Shown: positions 25,604 through 34,280 of the stretch, in pieces | Position numbering within the stretch: the stretch's first letter is position 1 | Layout of the letters: each line of letters opens with the position of its first letter | Position numbers and translations under genes: made by a program | Notes under the pieces: model-generated | What the model saw: only the letters and a program-made list of their open reading frames with translations | Told to the model about the DNA's origin: nothing | Database searches by the model: none | NCBI RefSeq assembly: GCF_005491205.1 | Contig: NZ_CP028035.1 | Coordinates: forward strand, 1,302,001 to 1,366,000 | Direction: 5' to 3' | From: Nissabacter sp. SGAir0207 | GTDB lineage: Bacteria; Pseudomonadota; Gammaproteobacteria; Enterobacterales; Enterobacteriaceae | DNA: 64,000 nucleotides

Positions 25604-28600
25604 TCAGAAGTGATAGCGGTAGTTGACCATCAGCCCGGTGTCGCGCAGACCATCCTCCTGCCAGTGGTAGGCATCCGCGCTCAGCGCCGCCTGTTTACTC
25701 TGGTACTTCACGCCGACCTGCGCCAGCCCGTTGACGCCACCGCCTTTCTGACCATCCTCCACGCGGAAGCGCTGACCGGCTGCGCCCTGCAATGACGCAG
25801 TGCGTTCACCCTGGCGGTAGCTCAGGTTCGGGCCGCCCTCCAGCGTGGCAGTCGCCGCCCAGCCGTTTTCTCCAGCGTAGGTCAGTTTCAGGCCAGCTAC
25901 CGCATCCACGGCGGTTTCCTCCACGCCTGACATGCGCAGGTTAAAGTCACCGGCACCGCGCTCGTTATAGCCCTCTTCGGAGGTGTAACGCAGCTTCATG
26001 CCCGCGAACGGCGTCAGCGTCAGCCCTTTTTGCGGGGTGTAGCTTTTCGCCATCTCGCTGCGGAACTCCAGATATTGCTGGTTGTTGTCGCTGTCCGCCA
26101 CGCGATTGACGTCGCCGTACTGCACCTGCCGGTTGCTGTCGAGGTTGTGAATGTCATAGCGCACGGCGTTGTTCCAGCTCAACCCACTCTCGGCCAGCGG
26201 CAGGCTGTGCTGCACGCCGAAGAACTGGCTGTAGCCACCGGTCACGCCGTTGTCACCGGCGGTGCTGACATCACCGTCACCATCGAGCCGTGCAATACCG
26301 TACTCCAGCGAAAGCGTCTGATTGTTGCCCAATGCAAACTGCTGACGCAGCGCCATCATGTCATAGCGTGTATCGTTGCCGAGTTCACTGCGCTGGTCAC
26401 CCTTCGCCACCACGTTGAAGGCCAGTCCGTTGCCCATCACCGGTGCGGTGTCGGCCAGCATCTCGAAGCGGTTACCCAGCACGCGCGCATCCCGTGCCAC
26501 GCTTTTCGCCTGACTGCCGGAGATTTGGCGCAAGGCACTGTTCAACTCCGCGGTGCTCTTCAGGTTGAGGCTGGTGAACAGGTCATTGTTGGTGTAAGCC
26601 GCATCCAGTGCTCCGGCGATACTGGAGACGCTGTCGTCACTCACCACATCCGCGTAGGCGTTTTTGGTCATGGTGACGTCCACGTTGCCGCTATCGTCCT
26701 TCTGGCCTTCGGCGCTCCATACCACGCTGGTGGAAGTGATGTTCTGCTCACCGCTGATGTTATCGCCAACAAACACATCCTCAAAGGTCTGAGTCGTGGC
26801 GGCGCTGCCCTGCGTAAAGCCGGTATCAATCGACACGTCGCCCAGCGCCACATTGCTGGCGGTCAGCGTCCCGGCGGTGCCATCAGCGTTGGTGCCGATG
26901 GTGTACTGATTCAGGGTACTGGCGGCCGTCGGGTCAGTCGGCAGGGTGTAGCTGGCGTAGTGCGTCTCGCTCTTGTCGTCGGTGTTGCCATTGACGCCGG
27001 CAATCTGCACGTCGCTCTCTTTCACCAGCCCACTGCCCGTACCCGCCAGATTGACGCTGCCGTTGTTAACGATGCGGCCGTTGTCGCCCAGTTGGCTGAA
27101 AGCGTAGGAATCGGCGGCGTAAATATTGATGGTGCCGTTGTTCTCCAGCACCGCGTCGGCGGTGGCGTTGGCATCCAGTTGCATCGCCACCATGCCAGTG
27201 TCGCTGGTGCCTTCGGTGCCGAGGTTGATGGTGCCGTTATTTATAAGCTGGGCATTGCTGCTACCCTTCATAGCGACGGTGTTGCTGCCGCTGATGTTCA
27301 TCACGCCGTCGTTGATTGCCACGGTGTTGCTGTTTTTCATATACACGGCGGTGCCGTTGGCGGCGTTATAGTTCACCTCGCCGGTGACGCCGCTGTAGCC
27401 GTTCAGGTCATTGCCCTGATTCCAGAAGGTCGCCGCGTTAGCATCATCAAATGCCGATCCCACTAATACACTGCTGCCGGTCTGGTTGATAGTGCCGTTG
27501 TTGATGATGCTGTTACTGCTGCCGCCATTCTTGCCGAGCCGCAACACTATCTGGTCTGTGTTGGTATCGGTGCTGGTTACGGTGCCGCTGTTTTTGAATA
27601 CCGAGCCACTCTCAACCGTCAGGTTGCGCTGGTTCGAGAAGGTAAGGGTGCCGTCTACGGCATTATTTAACACGCTCTGGTTGCGCAACCAGAAATCTTT
27701 GTTATTGGTGGCATTCCAGGTGCCGTGGTTGGTCAGGGTACTGCGGTCGGTCACGGCCCCGTTCTGGATGGTGCCGCCGGCATTGTTGATAACCGTCCCG
27801 TCGGTGACCGAGGGCTGGACACTGTCGATCATACCGCTGTTATTGACGGTGCCGTGATCTTCAATCATCAACGGCGCAGTGATGGTGGCGCCGCTCTCAT
27901 TATTTAGGGTGCCTGATACATCCAGCTGGCTGCCCTCGACGGTGCCGGTGTTACTGACGGTGGCGCCGCTGTAGATTATCGTCTCCTTTGCCAATGTAGT
28001 GATACCGCTTAGCACTGTGCCATCAGGCAGTTCATCCTGTGCCAGCGTACTGCTGTTGTCGGCGCTGTCCGGCACACCATCGCCGACATTAATCTGCCCG
28101 CGGTTGATGATGCGGTTTCTGGCATTGCCGTCGCTGTAGAATGCCTGACCGTTTTCGGCATTGATGTTGATCACGCCGGTGGTGTCGTTGACGGCCGTAG
28201 CGCCGTCGTATACCGCCATACCCACCAACGGCTGGCCCGCCTCGGCGTTTTCATTGGTTTCCAGGTTGATGGTGCCCTGATTGATGACCCGATTGGCGTA
28301 GCCATAGGCCACCATGCCGGCCCCGGCGTTATACACCGTGATCACGCCACCCTGATGGTTGGTGGCAGTGGCGGAGTTTTTATTGTAACCGTTTGAGCCG
28401 GCATACATGCCGACGGCAAAGTTTTTGGCGGAGTCAGACGGGATGTTGTCCACCATTTGCGTGGTATCGGCCGCATCTTTCCACAGCGCATCGGTGGTGA
28501 TGGTGCCAAAGTTGTCTGCGGTGCTGTTATCAATCGCATTCATTGCAACACCGCGGCCATACATTTCCAGCGTGCCGTCGGCCGTATTGGTTGCCGAGGA

Positions 28601-30355
28601 GCCATTGACAGCCGTCATTAACTGGATGCCCACTACGTTGTTATTCGACCAACCAGGGTCACTGATGGAGTAGGTGATTTTGGCATTGAAAAGGCTATCC
28701 TGGTTCATAATGTGGCCGGTGATCACGCCTTCATTAACGGCAGATGCTCCATCATAGGCATACAGTCCACGGGGAAAGACAAACTGGCCGGCTATCATGC
28801 TGGTACGCTGGATGTCGATGTTGCCCTGATTTTGCACCAAAACGCCTTCGCCCCCACCCTGTGCCAGCGTCATATCCGCTATCTGGATGGTACCCTCATT
28901 CATCAGGGATGCCCCGGAGTCCAGGACGATCAGACTGGCATTCTGTGCAAAGTTGTTTGGGTCGCGGTAATTATTGTAGTTATTGAAACGGACGATACCG
29001 GTGGTATCTAAGGTTGCGCCTTCAACAATCTCCAATTGGCCGCCATTGGAGAGCGCAAACGCGTTGACACCGATCGGGAAATCACCCTCGATGGTGGTCT
29101 CTCCCTGCAACGAGAGGGTAGAGGCGCCGTCGATGGTGATGGCCGCGGCTGGCCCATGACCCATGTGTTGTTCGGCAATCGCATTGCCTGCCTCTATATC
29201 CGCAATCTGGTCCACCTCCCCGGTGAGCTGGAGGCCCTGCTGTAACTCCACGCGGTTACCGTCGCCGCTGATAGTCACGCCAGAGAGTGTCTCTTGCGAT
29301 CCATTCTCTTCGTTACGTTGTTTGGAGGCCAGTTCCGTATCCACCACCACTTGCAGGTGGCCGTCCAGCACCACCGTATTGTTGCTGCCAGTGACGGCGA
29401 TGCCAGTGGTGGCATCATAAAAGTTATCGGCCGCCAGCGGTGAGGACTGATCTTTATCCACCAGCATATCGCCGGTCAGGGTAATTTGGTTGGACTCGCC
29501 CGCCACCTGCACGCCGGTGGCCTGTTGGCCGATCACGTCGATATTATCAGCGCTCAGGTTGACGGTGTTGCCCTGCCCGCTGACGCTGATGCCGGTGGCA
29601 AAGTCACCCACCACCATGTCGCCGCGCTGGTTCAGGGTGTTGCTGTCGCCGGTGACCGCAATGCCGGTACCGCCGTTGCTGAGCGTGGCGTCACCGTCGG
29701 TATTTAACGTATTGCCATTGCCTGTTACCTCTACGCCGGTGGAGCCGGTGCCATCCACCACAATTGGGCCGAGGGTATTGAGGATGTTATCGTCGCCGCT
29801 GATGCTCAGGCCGGTGCCGCCAGCCTGCCCGCCGGTGATGGCGTTGCTGTTGATGGTGTAGCCATCTACAGCCAGTTGTGTGCCGATATTGCCTTCGCCA
29901 ATGCCGATGCTGTCTTGGTTAATATCGATGGTTTTGCTGACGTCATCGCCATCATCATCGCTGCCGTCGTCGCCGTTATCACCATTATCATCGCCGCCGT
30001 CGTCACCGTTATTGTTGCCGCCATTATCCCCGCTGCCGTTATCACCATTATCGTCGCCGCCGCCATTATCCCCGCTGGAGGCGGTAGCAGGGTTGCCGCT
30101 GTCGTCATCGGCCACGATGAAGCCCACCGCCAGCGCGGCGGCCACCGCACCGCCGGCTACCCATGTCCACTCTTCCTGCGAGAGCGCGGTCGGGATCAAA
30201 CAGGCGTCGGGCAGGGCGTCGCGTTGTTCTTGGGTAAGTTGGTTGATATTGGTCGGGCATTTCAGGGGTTTTTTATCTTCGACGGCATTAGCGGCAAAAC
30301 TATTATTGCTGAGTGCCAGGGCAATACAGAGTGAGAGAAGTTTTTTACGTTGCAT
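25604..30355 (-). CDS. Type V autotransporter, AIDA-like beta-helix passenger with outer-membrane barrel
   Basis: This very large surface protein (1583 residues) has a Sec signal peptide (about 1-22, ending NNSFA). Next come a short segment with two cysteines (about 33 and 52), a Trp/Ala/Gly hydrophobic stretch (about 65-84) and an extreme Asp/Gly/Asn-rich linker (about 85-141). A long passenger follows, made of repeating beta-helix turns such as GNGNTLN, TGTGIAVTG-like and NNGTIN motifs (about 142-1300). The C-terminal 260 residues are an autotransporter beta-barrel ending with the aromatic signature NYRYHF. Likely roles are adhesion, aggregation or biofilm. It is monocistronic, with terminator-bearing repeats on both sides. 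The linker DNA is low complexity. Confidence 0.9.
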   Translation of the reverse strand: MQRKKLLSLCIALALSNNSFAANAVEDKKPLKCPTNINQLTQEQRDALPDACLIPTALSQEEWTWVAGGAVAAALAVGFIVADDDSGNPATASSGDNGGGDDNGDNGSGDNGGNNNGDDGGDDNGDNGDDGSDDDGDDVSKTIDINQDSIGIGEGNIGTQLAVDGYTINSNAITGGQAGGTGLSISGDDNILNTLGPIVVDGTGSTGVEVTGNGNTLNTDGDATLSNGGTGIAVTGDSNTLNQRGDMVVGDFATGISVSGQGNTVNLSADNIDVIGQQATGVQVAGESNQITLTGDMLVDKDQSSPLAADNFYDATTGIAVTGSNNTVVLDGHLQVVVDTELASKQRNEENGSQETLSGVTISGDGNRVELQQGLQLTGEVDQIADIEAGNAIAEQHMGHGPAAAITIDGASTLSLQGETTIEGDFPIGVNAFALSNGGQLEIVEGATLDTTGIVRFNNYNNYRDPNNFAQNASLIVLDSGASLMNEGTIQIADMTLAQGGGEGVLVQNQGNIDIQRTSMIAGQFVFPRGLYAYDGASAVNEGVITGHIMNQDSLFNAKITYSISDPGWSNNNVVGIQLMTAVNGSSATNTADGTLEMYGRGVAMNAIDNSTADNFGTITTDALWKDAADTTQMVDNIPSDSAKNFAVGMYAGSNGYNKNSATATNHQGGVITVYNAGAGMVAYGYANRVINQGTINLETNENAEAGQPLVGMAVYDGATAVNDTTGVININAENGQAFYSDGNARNRIINRGQINVGDGVPDSADNSSTLAQDELPDGTVLSGITTLAKETIIYSGATVSNTGTVEGSQLDVSGTLNNESGATITAPLMIEDHGTVNNSGMIDSVQPSVTDGTVINNAGGTIQNGAVTDRSTLTNHGTWNATNNKDFWLRNQSVLNNAVDGTLTFSNQRNLTVESGSVFKNSGTVTSTDTNTDQIVLRLGKNGGSSNSIINNGTINQTGSSVLVGSAFDDANAATFWNQGNDLNGYSGVTGEVNYNAANGTAVYMKNSNTVAINDGVMNISGSNTVAMKGSSNAQLINNGTINLGTEGTSDTGMVAMQLDANATADAVLENNGTINIYAADSYAFSQLGDNGRIVNNGSVNLAGTGSGLVKESDVQIAGVNGNTDDKSETHYASYTLPTDPTAASTLNQYTIGTNADGTAGTLTASNVALGDVSIDTGFTQGSAATTQTFEDVFVGDNISGEQNITSTSVVWSAEGQKDDSGNVDVTMTKNAYADVVSDDSVSSIAGALDAAYTNNDLFTSLNLKSTAELNSALRQISGSQAKSVARDARVLGNRFEMLADTAPVMGNGLAFNVVAKGDQRSELGNDTRYDMMALRQQFALGNNQTLSLEYGIARLDGDGDVSTAGDNGVTGGYSQFFGVQHSLPLAESGLSWNNAVRYDIHNLDSNRQVQYGDVNRVADSDNNQQYLEFRSEMAKSYTPQKGLTLTPFAGMKLRYTSEEGYNERGAGDFNLRMSGVEETAVDAVAGLKLTYAGENGWAATATLEGGPNLSYRQGERTASLQGAAGQRFRVEDGQKGGGVNGLAQVGVKYQSKQAALSADAYHWQEDGLRDTGLMVNYRYHF
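29945..30100. repeat. Low-complexity Asp/Gly/Asn-coding tract in the autotransporter gene
   Basis: Simple trinucleotide-like repeats (GCC/ATC/ATT/GTC blocks on the plus strand) encode an acidic linker of GDNG, GDDG and NNNGDD units. Such tracts readily expand and contract by slippage, which may vary linker length between strains. Confidence 0.75.
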
Positions 30356-30769
30356 GATTCACCTTCAAGATTATTTTGACGAGTCATTCCCCTGGCTTGA
30401 GAAAGCCAGTGGGTAATTCCATTTCGAAAGAACGTAAAAGCAAAAGTTACGGTGTTGTTATTACTGGGAGTCACTAGAAAATTTGGAGAGAAATTATATC
30501 AATTGAGGGTAAATGTCCCGGCGTCGCGAAAATAAATCCACAGCACATCAGGGGCCAAGGATGACATAAATAAAAAACAGTAAGTTAGACGGAAGGGGAT
30601 TTTAATTAAAATTTGCTTAATCTTTTATTAATCCCAAATTGATCACTGCAACTAATATTTTATGGTTTAATCATTCATTAAATATCTATTTAACAAAGCT
30701 GAAAACGGGCGGCTTATTGGGAAATAATAGCCTGGTATATTCCGCTTCAGCGCCAGCGGTTTTTACGGC

Positions 30770-30836
30770 ATAAAAAAGCCCCATCAGTTTCCTGATGGGG
30801 CTTTTTTCATACCCGCCGGATCGTTCAGCCGAGCGG
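30770..30836. repeat. 67-bp repeat, right copy, containing a strong bidirectional terminator
   Basis: This is the direct partner of 25525-25591. It lies immediately after the stop of the minus-strand dehydrogenase at 30870 and contains the palindrome with arms AAAAAAGCCCCATCAG and CTGATGGGGCTTTTTT (30771-30807). Confidence 0.88.
30771..30807 (-). terminator. Terminator after the tandem dehydrogenase genes
   Basis: A 10-bp GC-rich stem (GCCCCATCAG with CTGATGGGGC) with loop TTTC and A/T tails sits 63 bases after the dehydrogenase stop codon in the minus direction. Confidence 0.93.
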
Positions 30837-30869
30837 TATCAGCACTTAGGCGGGCTTTTCGTCGGCGGC

Positions 30870-32096
30870 TTACTGCGCCGGTTGCAGCTCGGTCTTGATC
30901 CAGCCCGGCTCGCGTTTGTCGAACGCCTCATAGGCAGCGACCACGTCACTCAGCGGCTCCACCTGGGTCAGCACCTTCACCGGGTCAATCACGCCGGTGC
31001 GCACCAGCTCCAGCAGGTGCGGGATGATGGCGTGGTGATTGCAGTTGCCCATCCGCATCGTCAGGTTCTTGTTCATCGCCTTGCCAATCGGGAAGGTCTC
31101 CGCCGTTGGTGGGTAGACGCCAATGATGCTCAGGCGGCCAGCCTTCGCCAGCGTGGCGATGGCCCACTCCAGCGCCTGCGTCGGCGCGTCACCGGGGATC
31201 CAGTTGCCATTGTGGACATGCTGGTGACCGGCGTTCTCCGGCGCGACCTGCTGCACTTCCTGCTGGAACTTGGTCGCCTTCTCCGCAGCCTCCTCGGCCG
31301 CCGGGCCGTGGTGGGCGTGCTGGCTATCAACGCCCACCGCATCGATCGCGCAATCCGCGCCAATGCCGCCGGTCAGGGACTTGATCACCTCGACCGGGTC
31401 TTCCTGCTCAAAGTTGACGGTAAACGCCCCCTGACGGCGCGCCATCGCCAGCCGATCCTCATGGCCATCAACCGCAATCACCCGGCCGGCACCCATCAGT
31501 AGCGCGCTGGCAATGGCGAACTGGCCGACCGGGCCGCAGCCGAACACCGTCACGGTGTCGCCGCGCGAGATGCCAGCCAGCTCGGCACCAAACCAGCCGG
31601 TGGGGAAGATGTCACTGACCAGAATGGCCTGATCGTCCGTCACCTCATCCGGCACCTTGACCAGCGTATTGGCGGCGTGGGGGATGCGCGCCTTCTCGGC
31701 CTGCAAGCCGTTCACCGGGCCGGTGGCCTCTGGGCCGCCGAAGAAGCAGGTGCCAGCCTCCGGGCCATTGGGGTTGGCGTTGTCGCACTGCGCGGTGTTG
31801 CCAGCGCGGCACGGCGGGCAGACGCCGCAGGAGACGGTGGAGCAGACCACTACCCGGTCGCCAATCTCCAGGTTGCGCACCTCCTTGCCGAGCTGCTCGA
31901 CGATGCCGACGCCCTCATGGCCAAGGATGGTGCCAGCCTTCATGCCGCTGAACGTGCCGCGCACAAAGTGCAGGTCAGTGCCGCAGATGGCGGAGGAGGT
32001 GAGGCGGATAACGGCGTCCGTGGGTTGTTCCAGTTGCGGGTCAGCGACCTCATCCAGACGGATATCCCCGACGGCATGCCAAACGAGCGCTTTCAT
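30870..32096 (-). CDS. Zinc-dependent alcohol dehydrogenase (formaldehyde dehydrogenase-like), copy 1
   Basis: This 408-residue medium-chain dehydrogenase has catalytic zinc ligands in SAICGTDLHFVRG (Cys near 38) and GHEGVGIVE, a structural zinc Cys cluster CGVCPPCRAGNTAQC (about 91-105), and NAD-binding GCGPVGQ (about 188). A histidine-rich insertion SQHAHHGPAAEEAAEKATKF (about 257-277) is characteristic of the glutathione-independent formaldehyde dehydrogenase-like group. The substrate is not known. It lies downstream of a paralogue on the same strand with a 117-base gap. The start at 32096 has AAGGAGGAACC upstream. Confidence 0.85.
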   Translation of the reverse strand: MKALVWHAVGDIRLDEVADPQLEQPTDAVIRLTSSAICGTDLHFVRGTFSGMKAGTILGHEGVGIVEQLGKEVRNLEIGDRVVVCSTVSCGVCPPCRAGNTAQCDNANPNGPEAGTCFFGGPEATGPVNGLQAEKARIPHAANTLVKVPDEVTDDQAILVSDIFPTGWFGAELAGISRGDTVTVFGCGPVGQFAIASALLMGAGRVIAVDGHEDRLAMARRQGAFTVNFEQEDPVEVIKSLTGGIGADCAIDAVGVDSQHAHHGPAAEEAAEKATKFQQEVQQVAPENAGHQHVHNGNWIPGDAPTQALEWAIATLAKAGRLSIIGVYPPTAETFPIGKAMNKNLTMRMGNCNHHAIIPHLLELVRTGVIDPVKVLTQVEPLSDVVAAYEAFDKREPGWIKTELQPAQ

Positions 32097-32213
32097 GGTT
32101 CCTCCTTTTTCATTGGGTTTCAGAAAAGTATGGGATCAGATCACGTTTTTTGCGAAAACTCGGGTTGAGAAAATCGGAAAGCGCGCGGGCAGGATGGCCC
32201 GCGCGGGAAGGCG

Positions 32214-33494
32214 CTACGGCGTGGCTTTTGGCACCACCGGGACGACCGGGGCCACCAGCGGCTGGCCGTTCTCAATGCCTTGGGCAGTGGCTTCCGGCAC
32301 CACCAGCGGCTCTGGCGGCACCAGCGTCTCGGGCACCAGAATCACCTTGCGGCACTCCTCCTCTTTTTTCTCAAAAATTTCGTAACCACGGGCGGCGTCT
32401 GACAGTGACAGCCGGTGGGTGATGATCTCCTCGGGCGAGATCAGCCCCTGCTCAATCAGCGGCAACAGCTCCGGCAGATAGGCCTGAACGTGGGTCTGGC
32501 CCATCTTGAAGGTCAGTCCCTTGTCGAAGGCGTCACCGAACAGGAAGCCGTGGATAAAGCCCGCGTAGACGCCCGGCACGCTAACGATGCCGCCGCGCCG
32601 TACCGCTGCGATGCACTGGCGCAGCGCCTTGCCGCTACTCCCCTCCAGCTTGAGGTTGGCGAGGATGGTTTCGGTCATGCTGCCCTTGGCCTCAAAGCCA
32701 ACCGCGTCGATCACCGCATCCACGCCACGGTTGCCCGGCGTCTGCTCAATGATGGTCTCCGCCGGGTCATCAATCTCATCAAAGTTGATGGGAATGACGC
32801 CGTAACGCTGCTGGGCGAATGCCAGCCGGTAGGGGTGGTGATCCACCATGAAGATCTGCTCGGCACCCAGCATCCGGGCGCAGGCGGCGCTCAGCAGGCC
32901 CACCGGGCCAGCCCCGAAAATCGCCACCCGCGAGCCTTTGCCAACCTGCCCATTCTTCACCGCCTGCCAGGCGGTCGGCAGGATGTCGCTCAAAAACAGC
33001 ACTTTGTCATCTGACAGCACATCCGGCACCTTGAACGGGCCGGTGTTGGCCTTCGGCACCCGCACGTACTCCGCCTGCCCGCCGGGGATGCCGCCATAGA
33101 GGTGGCTAAAGCCAAACAGCGCCGCCGGCGGTGGGATCTGCTTCTTGTTGATGATGGCACCACGGCCGGTGTTGGTGGTTTCACAGGCGGCAAACTGCTG
33201 CATCCGGCAGAAGAAGCAGTCACCGCAGGCGATCACAAACGGGATCACCACCCGGTCACCCTTCTGGACGGCGGTCACCTCGCGACCAGCCTCCACCACT
33301 TCGCCCATAAACTCATGGCCGAAGATGTCGCCGTGCTCCGTCTGGGGGATCTTGCCGCGATAGAGGTGCAGGTCAGAGCCACAGATGGCGGTGGCCGTCA
33401 CTCGCAGGATAATGTCATCCTGGTTAACAATCCCCGGGTCGGCAACATTATCGACGCTGACCTGATAGGGGCCGTGATAAGTCAGGGCTTTCAT
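32214..33494 (-). CDS. Zinc-dependent alcohol dehydrogenase (formaldehyde dehydrogenase-like), copy 2
   Basis: This 426-residue medium-chain dehydrogenase is a paralogue of the downstream gene. It has zinc ligands in [13 protein letters not shown] and [12 protein letters not shown], the structural cluster [15 protein letters not shown], and nucleotide-binding [19 protein letters not shown] Pro/Val-rich tail extends the C-terminus (about 400-426, [15 protein letters not shown]). ATG 33494 ([11 protein letters not shown]) is preferred because the paralogue begins MKALVWHAVG and AAGGAT lies upstream; an open extension reaches 33539. The two genes are probably cotranscribed. Confidence 0.85.
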   Translation of the reverse strand: MKALTYHGPYQVSVDNVADPGIVNQDDIILRVTATAICGSDLHLYRGKIPQTEHGDIFGHEFMGEVVEAGREVTAVQKGDRVVIPFVIACGDCFFCRMQQFAACETTNTGRGAIINKKQIPPPAALFGFSHLYGGIPGGQAEYVRVPKANTGPFKVPDVLSDDKVLFLSDILPTAWQAVKNGQVGKGSRVAIFGAGPVGLLSAACARMLGAEQIFMVDHHPYRLAFAQQRYGVIPINFDEIDDPAETIIEQTPGNRGVDAVIDAVGFEAKGSMTETILANLKLEGSSGKALRQCIAAVRRGGIVSVPGVYAGFIHGFLFGDAFDKGLTFKMGQTHVQAYLPELLPLIEQGLISPEEIITHRLSLSDAARGYEIFEKKEEECRKVILVPETLVPPEPLVVPEATAQGIENGQPLVAPVVPVVPKATP

Positions 33495-33826
33495 CGTTTT
33501 ATCCTTATAGTGGAGAAGACCCTTTAACTGTAGTGGCAAGCGCCGCCCTTTGCCGGGTGAAAGGCGGCCCTGCCCGAATGCGGTGAAAAATCAGACAATT
33601 CTCGGCGGGAGGAAGCTGGGCATTATTTGGTTTTTCTATGGTGGGATTTTAGTTATCCATCTGATAAATAGGACGAAATGGCTGCTTGCACTCTTTAACC
33701 TTTTTATACCGCCGGCAACGGTTGTTACGCTTCTCCCCGCTGAATCTTGCCGGGCGGCACCCTATGATCAACGCCGCGTAAACAGATTTGCCGGCGACGC
33801 TGGCGAGCATAATGGAGGAGAGAGTG
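33495..33826. other. Divergent intergenic region
   Basis: These 332 bases separate the minus-strand dehydrogenases from the plus-strand small secreted protein and should hold both promoters. The inverted CGCCGCCC/GGGCGGCG-like pairing at about 33540-33570 may form a hairpin. Nothing else is supported. Confidence 0.45.
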
Positions 33827-34081
33827 ATGAACATAAAGATTGCCGGCACGCTGCTGACCAGCGCGCTGATGCTGATGGGCGCCCTGGCGCCCGCGCACGC
33901 CACCGAGCAGGCGGAGCAGCGCCGCGAGGCCCGCGACACGCGGCAGGATACCCGCCAGGATGCGCGGCAGGACAAACGCCGCTGTGTGCTGGATGATGAC
34001 CAAAGCAACCACGACTGCCGCGAAGATAAACGCGAGCAGAAACAGGATGGACGCCAGGAGGCGCGCGACATCAAATATTGA
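33827..34081 (+). CDS. Small secreted Arg/Asp/Gln-rich repeat protein
   Basis: This 84-residue protein has a clear Sec signal peptide (MNIKIAGTLLTSALMLMGALAPAHA, cut about residue 25). A mature part made almost wholly of charged and Gln residues in short repeats follows (RREARDTRQDTRQDARQDKRR) with two cysteines (RRCVLDDD, HDCREDK) that could form a disulfide. The ATG has a strong GGAGGAGAG ribosome binding site, and a terminator follows, so it is very likely expressed. It probably acts in the periplasm. I do not recognise the family. Confidence 0.75.
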   Translation: MNIKIAGTLLTSALMLMGALAPAHATEQAEQRREARDTRQDTRQDARQDKRRCVLDDDQSNHDCREDKREQKQDGRQEARDIKY

Positions 34082-34102
34082 TCGCCCGCCAATGGCCACA
34101 CC

Positions 34103-34130
34103 GCCCGCGCCCGTTGGTGCGGGCTTTTTT
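34103..34130 (+). terminator. Rho-independent terminator after the small secreted protein gene
   Basis: The stem GCCCGCGCC/GGTGCGGGC, with one G-T pair, has loop CGTT and is followed by six T. Confidence 0.9.
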
Positions 34131-34280
34131 ATGGGCGCGAACAGAACATTGCGTTAAATCAACCCAGCGCGATTTGGCCGCCCTGAACCGCGCCTTTGTC
34201 CCAATAACTCGGACATACAGGACTTTTCCGCCGCCCTAACCTAGTCGCCAGCAACATATCTTAGGTTTTGGGAGGCGTTG

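Larger units (their letters stand above)
30356..30869. other. AT-rich intergenic region between the autotransporter start and a dehydrogenase
   Basis: About 400 AT-rich bases upstream of the autotransporter (likely its promoter and regulatory region, perhaps H-NS-silenced) are followed by the right 67-bp repeat at 30770-30836. No gene or RNA was recognised. Confidence 0.55.

Noticed and set aside
26030..27466. Plus-strand frame (about 478 codons) inside the autotransporter gene
   Set aside because: It is antisense to the passenger region and mirrors beta-helix repeats.
29945..30100. Apparent repeat array resembling a CRISPR or minisatellite
   Set aside because: The repeats are short trinucleotide-type units in coding sequence without uniform spacers; no CRISPR array or cas gene was seen anywhere.
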